A DNA stretch of 64,000 nt from Guillardia theta CCMP2712 (Eukaryota > Cryptophyceae > Pyrenomonadales > Geminigeraceae), in the NCBI RefSeq assembly GCF_000315625.1, contig NW_005434663.1, forward strand, positions 277,337-341,336, in the 5' to 3' direction. The notes under the pieces were generated by a model. It worked only from the letters and a program-made list of their open reading frames with translations, was not told the DNA's origin and searched no databases. This document shows, in pieces, positions 12,266 to 24,829 of the stretch. Made by a program: the position numbers and the translations under genes. Position 1 is the stretch's first letter; each line of letters begins with the position of its first letter.

Positions 12266-15200
12266 ATGGAAGGATTTCCAGCGCTCGTTCGAGGGAATCG
12301 TGCGTTCGCACAACAGGTTTCACGCTCTTGGCTGAGAAAGTGAGCTAATGTCCATCTCCGCCATGGCAGGATTGGAGTACGGCGATCAGTTGCTACACGG
12401 AAGCGCTTGGTAAGGAAGCTGCTCCTTGAACCATGATGTCCTGACGAAGAATGAAGATGAAGATGACGACGACGTCACTGCATTGTGGTATGCTGCTATG
12501 CTCCTTGCCTGCTGGTTCGGTAGGATGTTGACGCTAGACAGCAACCGATCAGCAGCGTATTATTCCATGGAGTTGTACAAGACCAGCCTGAAGGTTGTCG
12601 GGGAGGTCTGCAAGGTTTCTATCTACTCACCTCGCATTCAGGATGCGAACTCAGTCCTCGAGATTGAGCCTGAGAACGTGAAAGCTTTGGAGCGCAAAGG
12701 TGGATCTCGGCATGACATGGCACATGAGGAAGTGATGCTTCGATCAGGATTGGCTCTTGCTGCCATGGGAAAGCGCAAGGAAGCCGAGAATGCGTGGAAG
12801 GCGGCCTTGATGATTGGGGGCGACTTGGATGTCTACATGAACGTTCTGAGCCATCTGGGTTTTGCTTCGCATGCAAAGCATGTGGAATTCAATGGTTCTG
12901 AACCCATTCAAAGTCAAACCCCTCGCAAACAAGAAAAAATGGGTGAGGGAGACCTGAATCAGTTTGTTGACCTGATTGACTGCCAGCCTCTTACTATCCT
13001 CACTCGAGCTCGAGTCCGGCAAAGTCTCCTCCAAAGCAAGATACTGTTCAAGCCTCCGCCAAGCATGTACACGGGCATAAGAGTGACAACCACAGCGGAA
13101 TTTCCTTGGGCAAGAAGGAAAAGAAGGCAGTTCAAGAGGTGGAGAAGGAGACGTACGATCCTGACCATGAGCATGACAAAAGCGCTTCAAACCGAGGGGT
13201 TCTGACGATTTCAGCTTCGAAATCGTCGGAAACCAAAGATCCAGCTCAGGTACCCAAGCGGATCATCTGACAGCGATGTCATCGCTGACGGTGCATGTCA
13301 GGTCGCTGCCCTTGCAGCCGCACAAAATTTGATTGCGCATGGAATTGGAAACATATCAGTGGATCAGAAGATTGCATTAGGTTACCTACAGGTATTGATA
13401 CGAGATGCTGTCCATATTATACTCTTTGATGTGCATTTGCAGGTGAACACTGGGAACTACAAAGCAGGAATAGAGATATTTGATGGGATGCTGAGAGAAG
13501 ACGATAAACTAGTTGCTGCATATCTTGGGAGAGGAACAGCCTATGCACTCCAGGCAATTACTGAGAAGAGAATTCTTCACTTTACCTCTCATCACCATGC
13601 AGGGAAATCTCGCAGCGGCAGCAAAAGACTTTTCTCGGGCCGTGGATGCTGATCCGAATGTTGCGGACGCATGGAAGCGTCGAGGACAGACAAGAGCGGC
13701 GTTAGGCTTTGATCAAGTGCAGAGAAGGGATGGAGCGGTGCTGGATTTAATTTCAAGTTGTCAGGAGGCGATCAAGGACCTCACCAAGGCAGCAAGTTTA
13801 TCACCAGACCACGAGTGTTTCCACCAGGTATGCTCACATCGAACTTGTCCACTTGTTTCCCGATTGGCTGACATTGAAACTGAGATGCATATCTGACGTG
13901 TGACTTTTTTTTTCAGAGAGGGATTGTTTACCACAAGATGATGGACTTCCGCAAAGCTTTGACGGACTTTCGCAAAGCGCTCAACATAGACGGTAGCAGC
14001 CCCATCACATGGAACTTCGTCGGCCTCTGTGAAAACTCACTGGGTAGAACGCGAGAAGCAATCATCGGTGAGTAATGCCATGCCATTGGTCTCGTCTGCC
14101 CTTGATGAGTCTGTTAGCCTACGAACGAGCCACCCAACTCGATCCGAACATGAAAGAAGCATGGGCCAACTTAGGTCAAGCGTACAGGGACGCAGGAGAT
14201 CGACAAAATGCGGAGAAATACTTCGCAATGGCTGAGAAGCTAGACCCGAACTATGTGCACTGCTACCATCTCCGAGGTCTTCTGTTCTACGGATGTGGTG
14301 AAATTAGACTCGCGCTGCACGATTTCTCTAGGGGTCATGAATGCGATCGGAACGACAAGAATTGCTTCCTGATGAAAGCTGTCTGCAAGCACAGTCTCGG
14401 TGACATGTCTGGTGCAATATCCGAGTACACTCTACTCTTGAAGATGGATCCAGGTGAAGATCTTTGATCATTCTTGTCGATGTAAAATATATGATTCTGT
14501 GATGGTGGATGACCTCTCCTTTACACCATTGTCTTGACGATGTTTCATGGTCATAACATCTTTTCCAATCTTTCGACTTCCAGTCAGAAAGGAACTGATG
14601 GTTGCTGCAGGACATCTCTGCTACTATCAGAGAGAGTTGGCGATATACTTGCAGAAGCATCTTGACGTCAATCTCATCTCCTTCAATGCGGATGTCGAGT
14701 TGGATGCCTACTTCAAGGAGTCTTACTGCAAGCGAGACCCGACCAACCATCCTCGACTCTGCAACTATATCCCGCAAAAGCCTGCGACATCAAAAATCCC
14801 TGACGTGAAGATGGTGGACAAGACGGGGGTGAAAGAAGTCGACGAGCTTGTGGAACTCTCGCGGAGGTTTGGGCCTCTGATTCAACTCAGGTCTGCTGGC
14901 TTCTTGAGCAACCTCAGACAGCATCGAATGTGCGGCCTCGCCATCCTGCACATGGCACAACAGGCAAAAGCCTGGTGGCAGAGTGGAAGCACAGCAGAGA
15001 CTGTGGCAAATGGGTCTCGGCGCTATGACCTCTACTTCGACGTCAAGGGCAGCTCCAAGGACTGCGGGAAGAAGCATGCCTTCGGCTGGCGCGACTTCAT
15101 GGACATCTCAGTGAAATGGCGGCAGATCTCCGAGCCCAACGACCCGGTCTTCTGGATAGACCTGATGGCACCTGAAGTCTTCGCCGAAGGGTTCGGTCTG

Positions 15201-16121
15201 CAGACCCCCATGGTAACCGGGCAGATGAACGTGGTGAGGTACTACCCCTACTTCGAGCGAGCGAGGGACGTGGTGAAGAAGCTCATCGAGGAGAGCGGCG
15301 CATGCAACGTGCACGACCAGCGGTTCATGCTCCCTCCCAACAAGATCGACCAGCTCAGAGAGGCCAAGACTTGCCAGGACCTGTGGGAAGTGATGCAGCA
15401 AGGCTTCTACGTCGAGACCCCTTGCCATAGTGTTGCTCGGCCCGGCGAGATCATGGCAGGAACAAGGATCACCCTCCTTCAGAAGCCTCCCGATGGCTTC
15501 GACTTCACCATCCGCACCCCTGGCACGCCGCCGCGATGGGTGGAGATGGACAAGGAGATGGCGCACGCGTGGTCGCTGCTGACGGAGGAGGCGAGGAGAC
15601 AACCCGAGCCAGACCTCGACAGGTTCACTGACCTCGCGCTCACCTTCTACTTCTACTGGGTCAACTTCGGCCCTCTCTCGCGAGGAACCGCAGCCTGCGG
15701 CTACATCGCCTTCTTTGCGCTCATGCTCTCCATCGGGATCGAGGTCCAGACCTCCCCGCCCGAGGGCACCCAGGTGAAGCACGAGCCTCCCTTGCTCGCT
15801 CCTGACAGACCGACAGGTGGACTGGCCGGCCATCCTCTCGCCGACGCCCGCAGGCTTCATCGACGAGGTGAAGAGCTGGATCTACCCCTCTAGGAAGCGA
15901 TGCGACATCCTCGAGACCGCCCCAGCCGTCGGTGAAGTCCTCGCGACCCCGCGAAGGATGCTGGAGGCTCTCAACTGTAAGTAGCCCGGGGAAGGTCGGA
16001 GCTCCTTGACAACAACATGTACTGCCTGCACTGCCTGCTTCCTCTAGTGCGTCACCTCCTCCGTCGGAGCCTCCAAGGGAACCTGCGCTCAATTTGTGAG
16101 GACCATTGGGGCAACGGGTAG
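12266..16121 (+). CDS. TTC13: TTC13-like tetratricopeptide repeat protein
   Basis: TTC13 is a conserved TPR protein of unsettled function. The first TPR is split by intron 12317-12369: RGNRAFAQQ joins DWSTAISCYTEAL. More repeats follow (GNYKAGIEIFDGMLREDDK; FRKALTDFRKALNID; AYERATQLDPNMKEAWANLG; GEIRLALHDFSRGHECD). From 14.6 to 15.8 kb comes the C-terminal region typical of TTC13: RELAIYLQKHLDVNL, RQHRMCGLAILHMAQ, FGWRDFMDISVKWRQ, DPVFWIDLMAP, SVARPGEIMAGTRITLL, PPRWVEM, and YFYWVNFGPLSRGTAACGY before a hydrophobic helix. An in-frame stop at 12242 supports the Met at 12266. The 3' end is either a stop at 15984 or, using a consensus GTAAGT donor at 15977, the stop at 16121. Confidence 0.8.
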
Positions 16122-16285
16122 GGGTCAGGGAGGGGAAGGGAGGAGCAGAGGAACGAATGTACTAGGTTGCGGGAGCCAGGACGGGGTGCGCGTACCAGCA
16201 GACATTCCCTTTCATCTCCCTCCTCGCCAGAATCTCCATCCCCTTGCAGCTGTCATGAGAGTCAACAGAGGAGCGAGGAAGGAGC

Positions 16286-19200
16286 TCACGCCGTCACCTC
16301 GCTCTGCACCCTCTCGATCTGTTCCTCGCAGTTCCTCTTGATGCTACTCAGGAGTCGCTCCATCACGCCCATCAACGCCGCGAGCTCCTCGGGCGACTTT
16401 CTCGCCTGCATCATCAGCTCTTCCAGCACGTCCTGAAGGTTCATCGCCACCAGCCCGTCCAACCTCCACTGCATCGTGGCCCCAAGGTTGTACAGCGCGT
16501 AGCAGACGGTGCAGCACAACTCAGAGTCTGATAGTCCGCTCCTCCCCAGCGCCTCCATGAGCAGCACAAGCGCATCGCTCTGCATCTGAATGTCCATGCA
16601 CGAAGGGTCACCTGCGAGGTTCACAACTACCCCAGCAGCCGCGGCGAGAACGTCACGGTCCGAGTGATCCAGGAGGAGAACGAGAGCCTCGTCGATGCGG
16701 GAAGAATGCATGACCGTGCGTGCGTCCTGATCCCTCGACAGGTTTCCGAAAGCCCTAGTGGCCTCAAGCACAGCCTCCTGGTTCTCCACGAAGAGCATCT
16801 CAGACAGGATCTTGATGAGGCCCATGCGGGTCTGCCAGATGACGGAGTCCTGCTCGGAGTAGTAGCTGAGGTTGGTGATGGCGCTCACGACGTTGAGGAT
16901 CAGCTCCTCACAGTAGGCGATGTGGATGGTGCTGGCGAGAAGAATGAGCATCTCGATCTTCTCCTTCTTGGCGAGGACTGGTCCGATGCTCGGAGAGATC
17001 GCAAGATGAGCGAGCAACCGAACTATCTTGACAAGGAGGTCCTGAGACGCATGCTTGCTAAGCTCGCTGATATCTGACGCAGGGACTTCGTTGTTCTCGC
17101 CAAGGTTCTGCTCAATCTTCGTCTCCAGCTCCTCCGCAGCTGCAAGGAGAAGCTGTCCATGGGTGTACAGAATGTCCAAGAGAACGTCGAGGCTGTTCCT
17201 GCATCGAAAGATCTTGATTCGATGATCCTCGTCAGAGGACGTGAGATTTCCCAGCACGAAGGTCAGGCGAATGAGCAGAGGAGTCTTGTCCTGGTTGCAG
17301 GAGATGACTCGCATGAACGATTCATGAAAGCCAGAGATGCTCGCCATCTCCTCTTGACAAGACTTGGTCAGAGACAACTTGCTTATGACCCGAGACGCAT
17401 TCAGGAGAAGTTCAGCGTCGTTCTCCCACAATGCGAGGATCTCAACGACGGCTCTCAGGGCTCCGAAAGCGACGAAGTCATCTCTGATCTTGCAGTCAGC
17501 ACGTGCAGGAGATCGACTCCTTGACTTGCCTGTAACTAGAGACCGTGGATAGGTTGCGCAGCAGAACTAAGATCGTGTCAAGATACGAAGCGCATGGGCG
17601 ACATGTACCAGCGGCTTGCGTTAAGAAGGATGTGACATGGTCTCTCATCTTACGGTTTCGTCCCTCACTTTCTTCTGATCTACCCGCGATGCCATCGCTT
17701 GCAAGTTGATCCTCGTGACCTGCAGCTTCAGCCTGATGGTTCGATGGTGTGAGATTGGGCTCCTGCTTCTCCAGCAACATCCCACCTGCCCGATTTGCCT
17801 GTCGAGCCTTGAGAAAGCTCTGATCCACGCGGTCACGACAGGAAGGGCCCCTGACTTGAGAATGGAATTCCGGTTCTTCGAGAAAGACTATCAACCCAGC
17901 GAAACCAACAATCATCGTGTCTACCTCATCGCTCTCGCTAGAACAGTTCTTCAACACCCCAATAAGGTACATCAAAGCCTCAACCTGCCCGAGTAGTCGA
18001 CAGTAACAAGAACAAGAGATCAGATCCATAGACAGAGGCATGCTGCTTCACCTCTGCTTCACACTGATCACTCAGACGAGAAATATGACCGACAACTGAT
18101 TCAATCTTCCCTGAAGGAAAACTGTCAAAATCATCTAAATGCCCTGTACTTGCAATGTACCTGAGGAGCCGAGAGTTTGCAGAATCGTATCGAAGATTCC
18201 ATTCGCTCGGAATATTTGATCGTTGTCAGGAGCCTGCAGAAGAGAGTTGGTTCTTGTGTGTTGCCAAAAACATGTAAGGTTGCTACCTTGCTGAGCCTGA
18301 ACAACAGCTTTGACGCAGAAAGAAGGTTCGAGCCTCCCTTGGTAACAATAACAACAACTTTTGCTAACTTTGTAAGAATATTCGGATCTCTCGAGTCCAT
18401 ATGCTTTGCAACACTTTTTACAATTTCGCTCCGCTGAAAGAAATCGTGTTAGATTGGACAGTCAGAAACCAGGAGAAATTTGTACACCTGAGCCGTTTCA
18501 AGCGACATCACTACCTCCTGTGAGACAGAAGTCAGGTTCCGATCGTGAGATGCCACATCCTCACAACCTTGTTAGGAAGAAGTTCGCATATCTCATCGCA
18601 GGCGTTCGACCTCAGATTTTGATTTTCCAACTGTAGCGATGTCACGATTCCATCAACGAGCTCTCCGCCCCTTACAAGACGCAGTTTGCTTCGCAAAGTT
18701 TGCCACAAGGCAGAGCTTGCACTTGTCTCTGAGGACGATCTCGGTCTACGAGTGGATGAAAACACTTCCTGCTCCACCCCCGGCACATTTGTGTCCTGCA
18801 AGTATGCATGTGAACATTTGCTTCTCAGCAAGTTTTAACATCACGTCTAGGATTGTGAGAACTTCAGTCGATTGGGACCGACTCTCTTGAGTCTTTTTGG
18901 TCTCAATGACAGATTGATCCGATGCCGTCCTCGAAGAAACAAGCGAGCTATCCAGAGCTTGCCTTGTGGAAGGAAGGGGTACTTTGCCGATACCAGTGAA
19001 AGGTCGTTCCAATTCAAAACTAGTTTTGCAAGGATAAGAACAGAGCTGATCGTGCTGAGACCCAAAGAGAGTCCTGTACCTTCCAGTTGACAAGAGCGGG
19101 GTTGGCAGAGGGATGACAGAGTCGCCAGGGTTCAGCTGTAAGACAATCAAACGCTTCTCACCGCTTTCGCAAAGATTTGCTCTGACCAGTGTATGAGAGT

Positions 19201-19620
19201 TCAGACGTCGGAGAGGGTCTGCTGGAGTGAAAGGTCTAGAGGGATTCTTCAAGGAAGCTCTCTGACAATCCTGTTGTGAGTATTCCCTACCTTAACACAA
19301 GGATCGAAACTCACTGCGCTCGCAATGGTGTCAGCGATGGTTCCTCGTCCAGTGTTCACTGCCCTCCTGTAGCTGTCGACGAATCCTGGGACAAGGTCAC
19401 TATCCTTCTCCTCCTTCCAGTGCAAATCACTTGATGATCGGTTGAAACCTCTTTCGGGGACTCGTCCCGCTGGAGATTCGGGCCCTGGCATTCTCAGTTT
19501 ACGGAAGCTGCATCTAGCAGGGCAGGGAGCTCAAATCTTACCATCGTCCTCACTCAGCCTCGGATGGCCTTGCATGAAATCCGAACCGGGCATGCCCTCC
19601 AATTCTGGAACACCTTTGCA
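16286..19620 (-). CDS. ARMC2: ARMC2-like armadillo repeat protein (flagellar)
   Basis: ARMC2 is a ciliary protein; in Chlamydomonas it is needed for radial-spoke transport and assembly. The long last exon (about 17500-16286) encodes armadillo helices matching ARMC2 order: LTFVLGNLTSSDEDHR, LLVKIVRLLAHLAISPSIGP, CEELILNVVSAITNLSYYSE, AVLEATRAFGNLSRDQDA and LAAAAGVVVNLAGD. Further exons upstream carry QVEALMYLIGVLKNCSSE (about 17.9 kb), DPNILTKLAKVVVIVTKGG (about 18.3 kb), a Ser/Arg-rich stretch (18.6-18.8 kb) and a basic N-terminal region with RPFTPADPLRRLNSH and GPESPAGRVPERGFNRSSSD (19.2-19.5 kb). The 5' end is not resolved; the most upstream coding piece I can join is near 19.6 kb. It converges with the TTC13-like gene, leaving about 165 bp between stops. 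Confidence 0.75.
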
Positions 19621-19639
19621 GTGAACGTTTCAGAACAGC

Positions 19640-21214
19640 ACACAACACCAAACTTGCAAATATCTATCATCATGAACTCTCTGCACTTTGTAATTAGCCA
19701 ATCAATGATGCTCCGCAAGAAGAAACACTGCCACTCTGCAAGTATCCTGCTCCCGCTTCCCACATCTACATTTCATCTAGCTATTAATACCTCTTGATTC
19801 GACTCTTTCCCCCCTTGAGCCCGCTCGTGCTTCGCAAAGCATCATGGACTACAACAATCGCTACTCTCGGTCAATGCCTTTCTTCATGTACAGGTGCGTA
19901 TCTTCCTCCTGCTTTAGAAACCATCTTTCTTTCCTTTTTCTCTCTTCTCCCTTCTTGAATTTCGTTCAACTCTGTCTTGCTGTCTCTACCTCCACCCTTC
20001 TCCTCATTCTGGACCGAAGTTTGACCCGTTCATACCATCTAAGGTGTACTTGTCACCTTCCTTTGAATAGCCTTTCGTGCTCAGCCCACCCCTCCCTTGT
20101 CCTAGGATGTCCTGTACTGTCCATTCATAACTTTCACGTCACATCCCCCCCACCCCCCCCCCTCCGCTCCTCCCCTTTCCCTCTCTCCTGCTCCCGCCAT
20201 TGTGGAGGCTGATGCTGGGGGGTGATTGGGGATATGACAGCCTAATAGAAGGGGTAGGGACATGGAAGAAGAAGGGGAGGTGCAAAGAAGGCAAAGGGCA
20301 GGGTAGGGTGACACACCCCTAGTTGTATCTTGATAGAAAATTGGTGGATTAAATGGGGGTGTTGATAAACAATATCCACAAAAATAGGGGTAGGGGTATG
20401 TTGTGTCTGCTAGGCGTAGGGATACATTGGGGTGCAAGTGAATTACCAGGGGGTCTCGAGCAAGAGGGTGGTTCAAGAAGGGGGTAGGGGGTGGGGGTTG
20501 ATCGAGTTTCGAAAAGTTGATCTGAACTTTTATAGTCAACATGAAGGTCTCATAGTCAATAAATAAGGTCGAAACGAAGGCTCTATAGTCAATATCCTAG
20601 TTGACCAGCCTATGAACTGAGTGACTTGAACATCCGATGGGCGCGGACTCAGTCCCGGCCGCCGCCCGGCGGGCCCGGGTGGCACGGCGGCGCCGCCGGA
20701 CAAACTTTCTCGGCGGCCTCGCGGCGGATGTTCCGAGCCCGGCGAGTCCGACCTCGCCCGGCCAGGCGGCGGCGCCGGGGGGCCGGGGGCTGGTCCTCAC
20801 TGAGTACAGATGAATCATGCAAGACTGAGGGTATCATCAAAGTTTCGGATGAGAAAAAATGTTTCTAAAGAATAATTTCTAAAAAAGAATAGACAGAGAA
20901 TGCTAACTCATTCTTAAAGAATATCCTCCTCACTCCCTGAGGCTTCCCGGCTTTCCGGCGCCGCCGGCAGTGGCAAACTTTTCACACGGCCAGGGGCTTT
21001 GACTAGCGAGGTAGTCAAGCCTTGCAGCCGTGCTGGCATGGTATACGGGCAGTGCCGGGTCATCCAACACTCATGACCGGACTTCCATGATCCTCCTCTT
21101 CTTGGCCCCTCAACTTTTTCCTGCCACTGCTACTCGAGCGAGCGAAGGGCTTGTACGTAGCAGGACTGCTTCCTGAGGGCTTACATCGACCCGAGTTTGA
21201 CCCTGTCCGTCCCA
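19640..21214. other. Intergenic stretch: promoter tract, ATAGTCAA repeats, GC island
   Basis: No gene is supported here. A short open piece at 19844 (MDYNNRYSRSMPFF) could be an orphan first exon, but I found no partner. 20215-20510 is a GGGGTAGGGG-type tract. 20530-20600 has three ATAGTCAA copies. 20640-20790 is almost pure G and C with palindromic GGCGCCGCC and CGGGCCCGGG cores. 20955-20985 repeats a GGCGCCGCCGGCAG core followed by CAAACTTTT, echoing CAAACTTTCT at about 20701. Confidence 0.5.
20640..20790. repeat. GC-rich palindromic island
   Basis: About 150 bases of over 80 percent G+C (by eye) contain inverted motifs GGCGCCGCC and CGGGCCCGGG. Similar compositions occur at 24740-24800 and 50067-50115, both also outside genes. 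A shared repeat family is possible, but I could not align them end to end. Confidence 0.5.
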
Positions 21215-22869
21215 TCAGATCAACTGCGATCTTTGTCGTGTGTTGTCATCACAAAAGGACTGACCTTGAAAGATTGGCGTCGTTGCGCACCATTCCTCTT
21301 CTTCGCCCAGCTTGCTGCAACTGTCCACATAAATTCCTGTCACTTAGTCAGAAATGGAATTGAACCATCCATGTGGAAATCCTACATACCCTGCGATTGT
21401 GAGCTGTTGCAGCCACCTTTGCAGTATTTGAATGGGAAAGAGCATTTCTGACCTTCAAAAGTGTACGAATCGTGAAGATGTAGAGTTCGAAAGTGCTGAC
21501 ATGACATGGCTTGCAACGTCTCCTTCTGAAAGCCCAGTGGTTTTCTCAAGTAAACGTTGTATCGCAATGCAGCGTGAAGATCATAGTGTGAAAGCTGTGG
21601 GAACACACGTTTGGAATATACGTTCTCGCCCCCGACGACTTCAACCTTCAGTCCTAGGAGGTAAGCAAAGCGATACCAGTACCACCTCGGAATATCCCAG
21701 TTGCCCTCAGGCCCCTTGGGCTTGAAGACGCTCATCTCTGGATCATTTAGCTGTCCCAGAAAGATCGAACCGCCAGGACGAACGATTCGCACAAGTTCAC
21801 GAGCGATCTGACAAGCCTTGGTGACTCCAGAAACGTACATAAGGACAGCAAACGAGACGGCATGATCGAATGATTCATCCGGGATGAAGTCCAGATCGGT
21901 AGCTGAAGCAGCACAGAACGTGCCGTTGACACGACTTCTGCTTATGACAACAAGACCCTGAGAAATGTCTACTCCGGCAACTTTCACTCCATACTGCCTT
22001 GCAAGGGAGTCAACGAACGCCCCAGCAGCAGACCCGCTTTCAAACACAGTTTGTCCCTTCTGCAGATGCAGTCTGTCGACATGCGCTCTGACGATATGGT
22101 CCCATTGGCTCAGACTTGTATGCCCATAGAAGCTGTAAACATGCAGAGGAGTCGTGGTAGGGTCCAACCCCTTCATGTTCGAGAGCCTGTCGTACTTCTT
22201 CCGTGCTCTCGCAGATGCCGCATCGAGAAGGTACTTGGAGGGGCATCGGAGGTCTTCCACCCCTTCCTCCTCTCCCTCTCCTCCTCGGAGAATCTCATGT
22301 ACACTGACCACCACTGAGTCGCTGGTGCACATGGGGACCTCACAAAGCTCTTTCTCAGGGTTTCGTTTCTCTCCGTTGTAGCACCACGGCGCGGCATCGT
22401 CCGATGGGTTCCGGCAAAAGTTCTGGATCAATCCTGAGAGAGGATAGTTGTCAGGGCTGAACTTGTGCCTGTTGGGCCTCTGTGAAGACCAGTGCTGGCA
22501 GACTGCCCCGCTCCTGGTTCTCCTGACCAAACCTCTGTAATCTTCCCCGTTCAACACAAAGCAATCTATGTTTTGCAAGGTTGTGCTGTAGGAGTTTTTT
22601 CGTCTGTTCTTGGAAGGATTGAATCTCGTTGAGTTCTTTTGTAATATATGCTTCGAACCTTTTGCTGCCCAGAAGAAAATGGGAGTGATAGACCATAAGG
22701 TAGCAACCACCATCAGCAATAACAACCTCCTAAACATAACACTTTGTTTCCGCGGGGCTGGATTTGCGGCACGAGTTCGCAGAGCTTCACGGTATTCCAT
22801 GTTAACACGTGATCGATAGAAATCAAACTTTTTCACACTCCATCCTTCGTGAACTCTACCTTCACCCAA
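21215..22869 (-). CDS. Membrane-anchored kringle / SAM-methyltransferase / FN2 protein
   Basis: Two exons, 22869-21417 and 21336-21215 (80-nt intron), give 524 residues. Residues about 47-69 form one membrane helix (LLLLMVVATLWSITPIFFW), so type II topology is likely. Residues 103-181 are a textbook kringle with all six Cys: GEDYRGLVRRTRSGAVCQHW, NFCRNPSDDAAPWCYNG and CEVPMC. Residues about 270-400 are a class I SAM-dependent methyltransferase: motif I VFESGSAAGAFVDSLARQYG, then GVDIS, TDLDFIPDESFDHAVSF and RIVRPGGSIFLG. The C-terminus is a fibronectin type II module: QKCSFPFKYC continues after splicing into GIYVDSC, EEEEWCATT and QSFC, giving the four FN2 cysteines. Reading through the intron instead destroys the module. 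Substrate unknown; the lumenal or extracellular placement is inferred from the disulfide modules. Confidence 0.85.
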
Positions 22870-23134
22870 GGCAAGTTTGGTAGAACCATTCTACCAATCA
22901 TCACAGCCTTCCTCTATCGAAAGTCCAGGACCTGCCATCTTCGACCATCTCAATTCCCTTGACTCTCTATGATGTCGAGACATCGCTCACCACCTCTCAC
23001 CATCCTGCCCCATTCTTGTTAGTTCAACCATGAAAGGCATGGCCAGCCGTTTCTTTTGTAACGAGCCGTTACGAAGAGGTTTCAGGTGGTTACTCACCGT
23101 TTTCGCAGCACCCGCCTCAGGCAAGAACCCTGAC

Positions 23135-23350
23135 CCACCTCACAGATCGCTCACTACCCTACCCCCTTCCATCGAGGGAGTTTTGCACGCGACTCGTACC
23201 ACCCCCCTTTTCCGACCCATCACGTATTTTTGGGGGTACATATTCAGCAAATTTGAAAATGAAATGATGGGTACTTTAGTGGACACCCACCATGAAATCA
23301 ACTGGGTAATGACCCCCACCAATTTCTTCCAACCACCCTACCCTCAATCT
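23135..23350. promoter_or_regulatory. TACCCC/GGGTA tract between divergent kringle and RPL7 genes
   Basis: CTACCCTACCCCC, ACCACCCC, GGGGGTAC, GACCCCCACC and CACCCTACCC words fill about 200 bases directly upstream of the RPL7 start (23398) and between it and the kringle gene start (22869, opposite strand). Regulatory role inferred. Confidence 0.4.
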
Positions 23351-23397
23351 ATAGTTTAAAAAAAACAGCCGCCTGCACGAGCTTGTCCACCTCCGCC

Positions 23398-24565
23398 ATG
23401 CCGCAAGCAGTGCCTGAGCATGTCGTCAAGAAGCGCAAGGCCCAAGAGGCCATCGCCGCTGACAGACAGGCTACCTTGATCAAGGAACGCAAGGAGAACA
23501 AGGAGGCTAGAAAGGCCATGATTGTTAGGACCGCGAAGTACCACAAGGAGTACAAACAGGCTGCTGCGGATCTTGTCAGGTTTCGCCGTGAGGCGAAGAA
23601 GCACGGAAACTTCTTCATGGAGCCTGAGCCCAAGCTTGTTCTTGTTGTTCGCATCAAGGGTATCAACTCTGTTGATCCCAAGACTCGCAAGATCTTGCAG
23701 CTCATGCGCCTTCGCCAGGTAACGATAAATAGCAGATCGATTCGTTCATGGGGGTGATAGCTAGCTCTGACTTGTCGTTGTCCTCGGACACAATGGTGTT
23801 TCATATTATCTCTATGTTTTCTGGTGATTGCTCTCGGTTCTGGCGAGTTGTTGTTGCGTTCTGTGAAAAGCAATGATGTACAACCGACTTGAATAATCTG
23901 GTGGAGTCGAGGCGAGCTTTGGTAGTTTTCCGTGTTCAAAGGTCATGGACAATGAGATGCTGTATACTAGACCTGTTAGTTTTGGTGTCTTGATTTTTGT
24001 GTTTACGTCTCTGTTCCCCCCTGATGTGGAAGCGTTCTAACGACACCTGCAGATCAACAACGCTGTGTTCATGAAGGTCAACTCTGCCTCCATCAACATG
24101 CTTCGGCTTGCGGGTGAGTACGTCACCTACGGCCCTCCCAACCTCAAGACTGTGAGGGAGCTCATCTACAAGCGTGGTTTTGCGAGCGTGAAGAAGCAGC
24201 GCATGCCACTCACCGACAACAAGATCATTTCGGAGGCCTTGGGGGAACATGGAATTACTTGCATGGAGGACCTCATCCACGAAATCTACACCGTTGGACC
24301 GAAGTTCAAGGAATGCAACAGATTCCTCTGGCCGTAAGTCGATTTTTTTGTGGATTGATCTCTTTTGATGAATCATTCCGTATTTTTTATGCTTGTTATA
24401 TGTGTCTTCTGTGATGCCTGTTTCTGCCTCTAATTGTCGTTGGACAGGTTCAAGATGTCTTGCGCCAAGGGTGGCATGCCCAAGAAGCGCTTACATTTCA
24501 TTGAGGGTGGACAGTATGGTGACCGTGAGGAGTTGATCAACAGCCTCGTGCGCAAAATGAACTAA
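23398..24565 (+). CDS. RPL7: 60S ribosomal protein uL30 (L7)
   Basis: This is a structural protein of the cytosolic large ribosomal subunit. Exons 23398-23718, 24053-24333 and 24448-24565 code for 239 residues, the usual length. The basic eukaryote-specific N-terminus ([28 protein letters not shown]) is followed by the L30 core [79 protein letters not shown] and [20 protein letters not shown]. The tail is [20 protein letters not shown]. Introns are 334 and 114 nt, the first long and beginning GTAACG. High confidence. Confidence 0.97.
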
Positions 24566-24738
24566 ATCTGAGAAAGTATTAAACCACTCCCAGGAATTTT
24601 GTTTTATGAATATCTGTATTTCGATAGATATCATGAGTTCAGCAGATATTCTCACCATGACGTGATGCCAGTCCGAATCGGAACCGGATATCTTGCGATT
24701 TGTCAACGGTTCGTCGTTGTCAGTGACTCTTGAAGGCC

Positions 24739-24800
24739 CGGTCTGGGCTTGGCCCGGGCCGGGCCCACCAGCGAGCGGCCCGGCCGGGCCGGGCCTGCCC
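24739..24800. repeat. GC-rich palindromic island
   Basis: Nested GGCCCGGGCC and GGCCGGGCC palindromes start about 175 bases past the RPL7 stop. Comparable islands lie at 20640-20790 and 50067-50115. Confidence 0.5.
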
Positions 24801-24829
24801 TCGGAACCAAAATCAAGTCTTGAGGTCAG

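Noticed and set aside
15108-15860. 250-residue minus-strand frame
   Set aside because: Shadow of the TTC13-like C-terminal exon, whose sequence matches the family.
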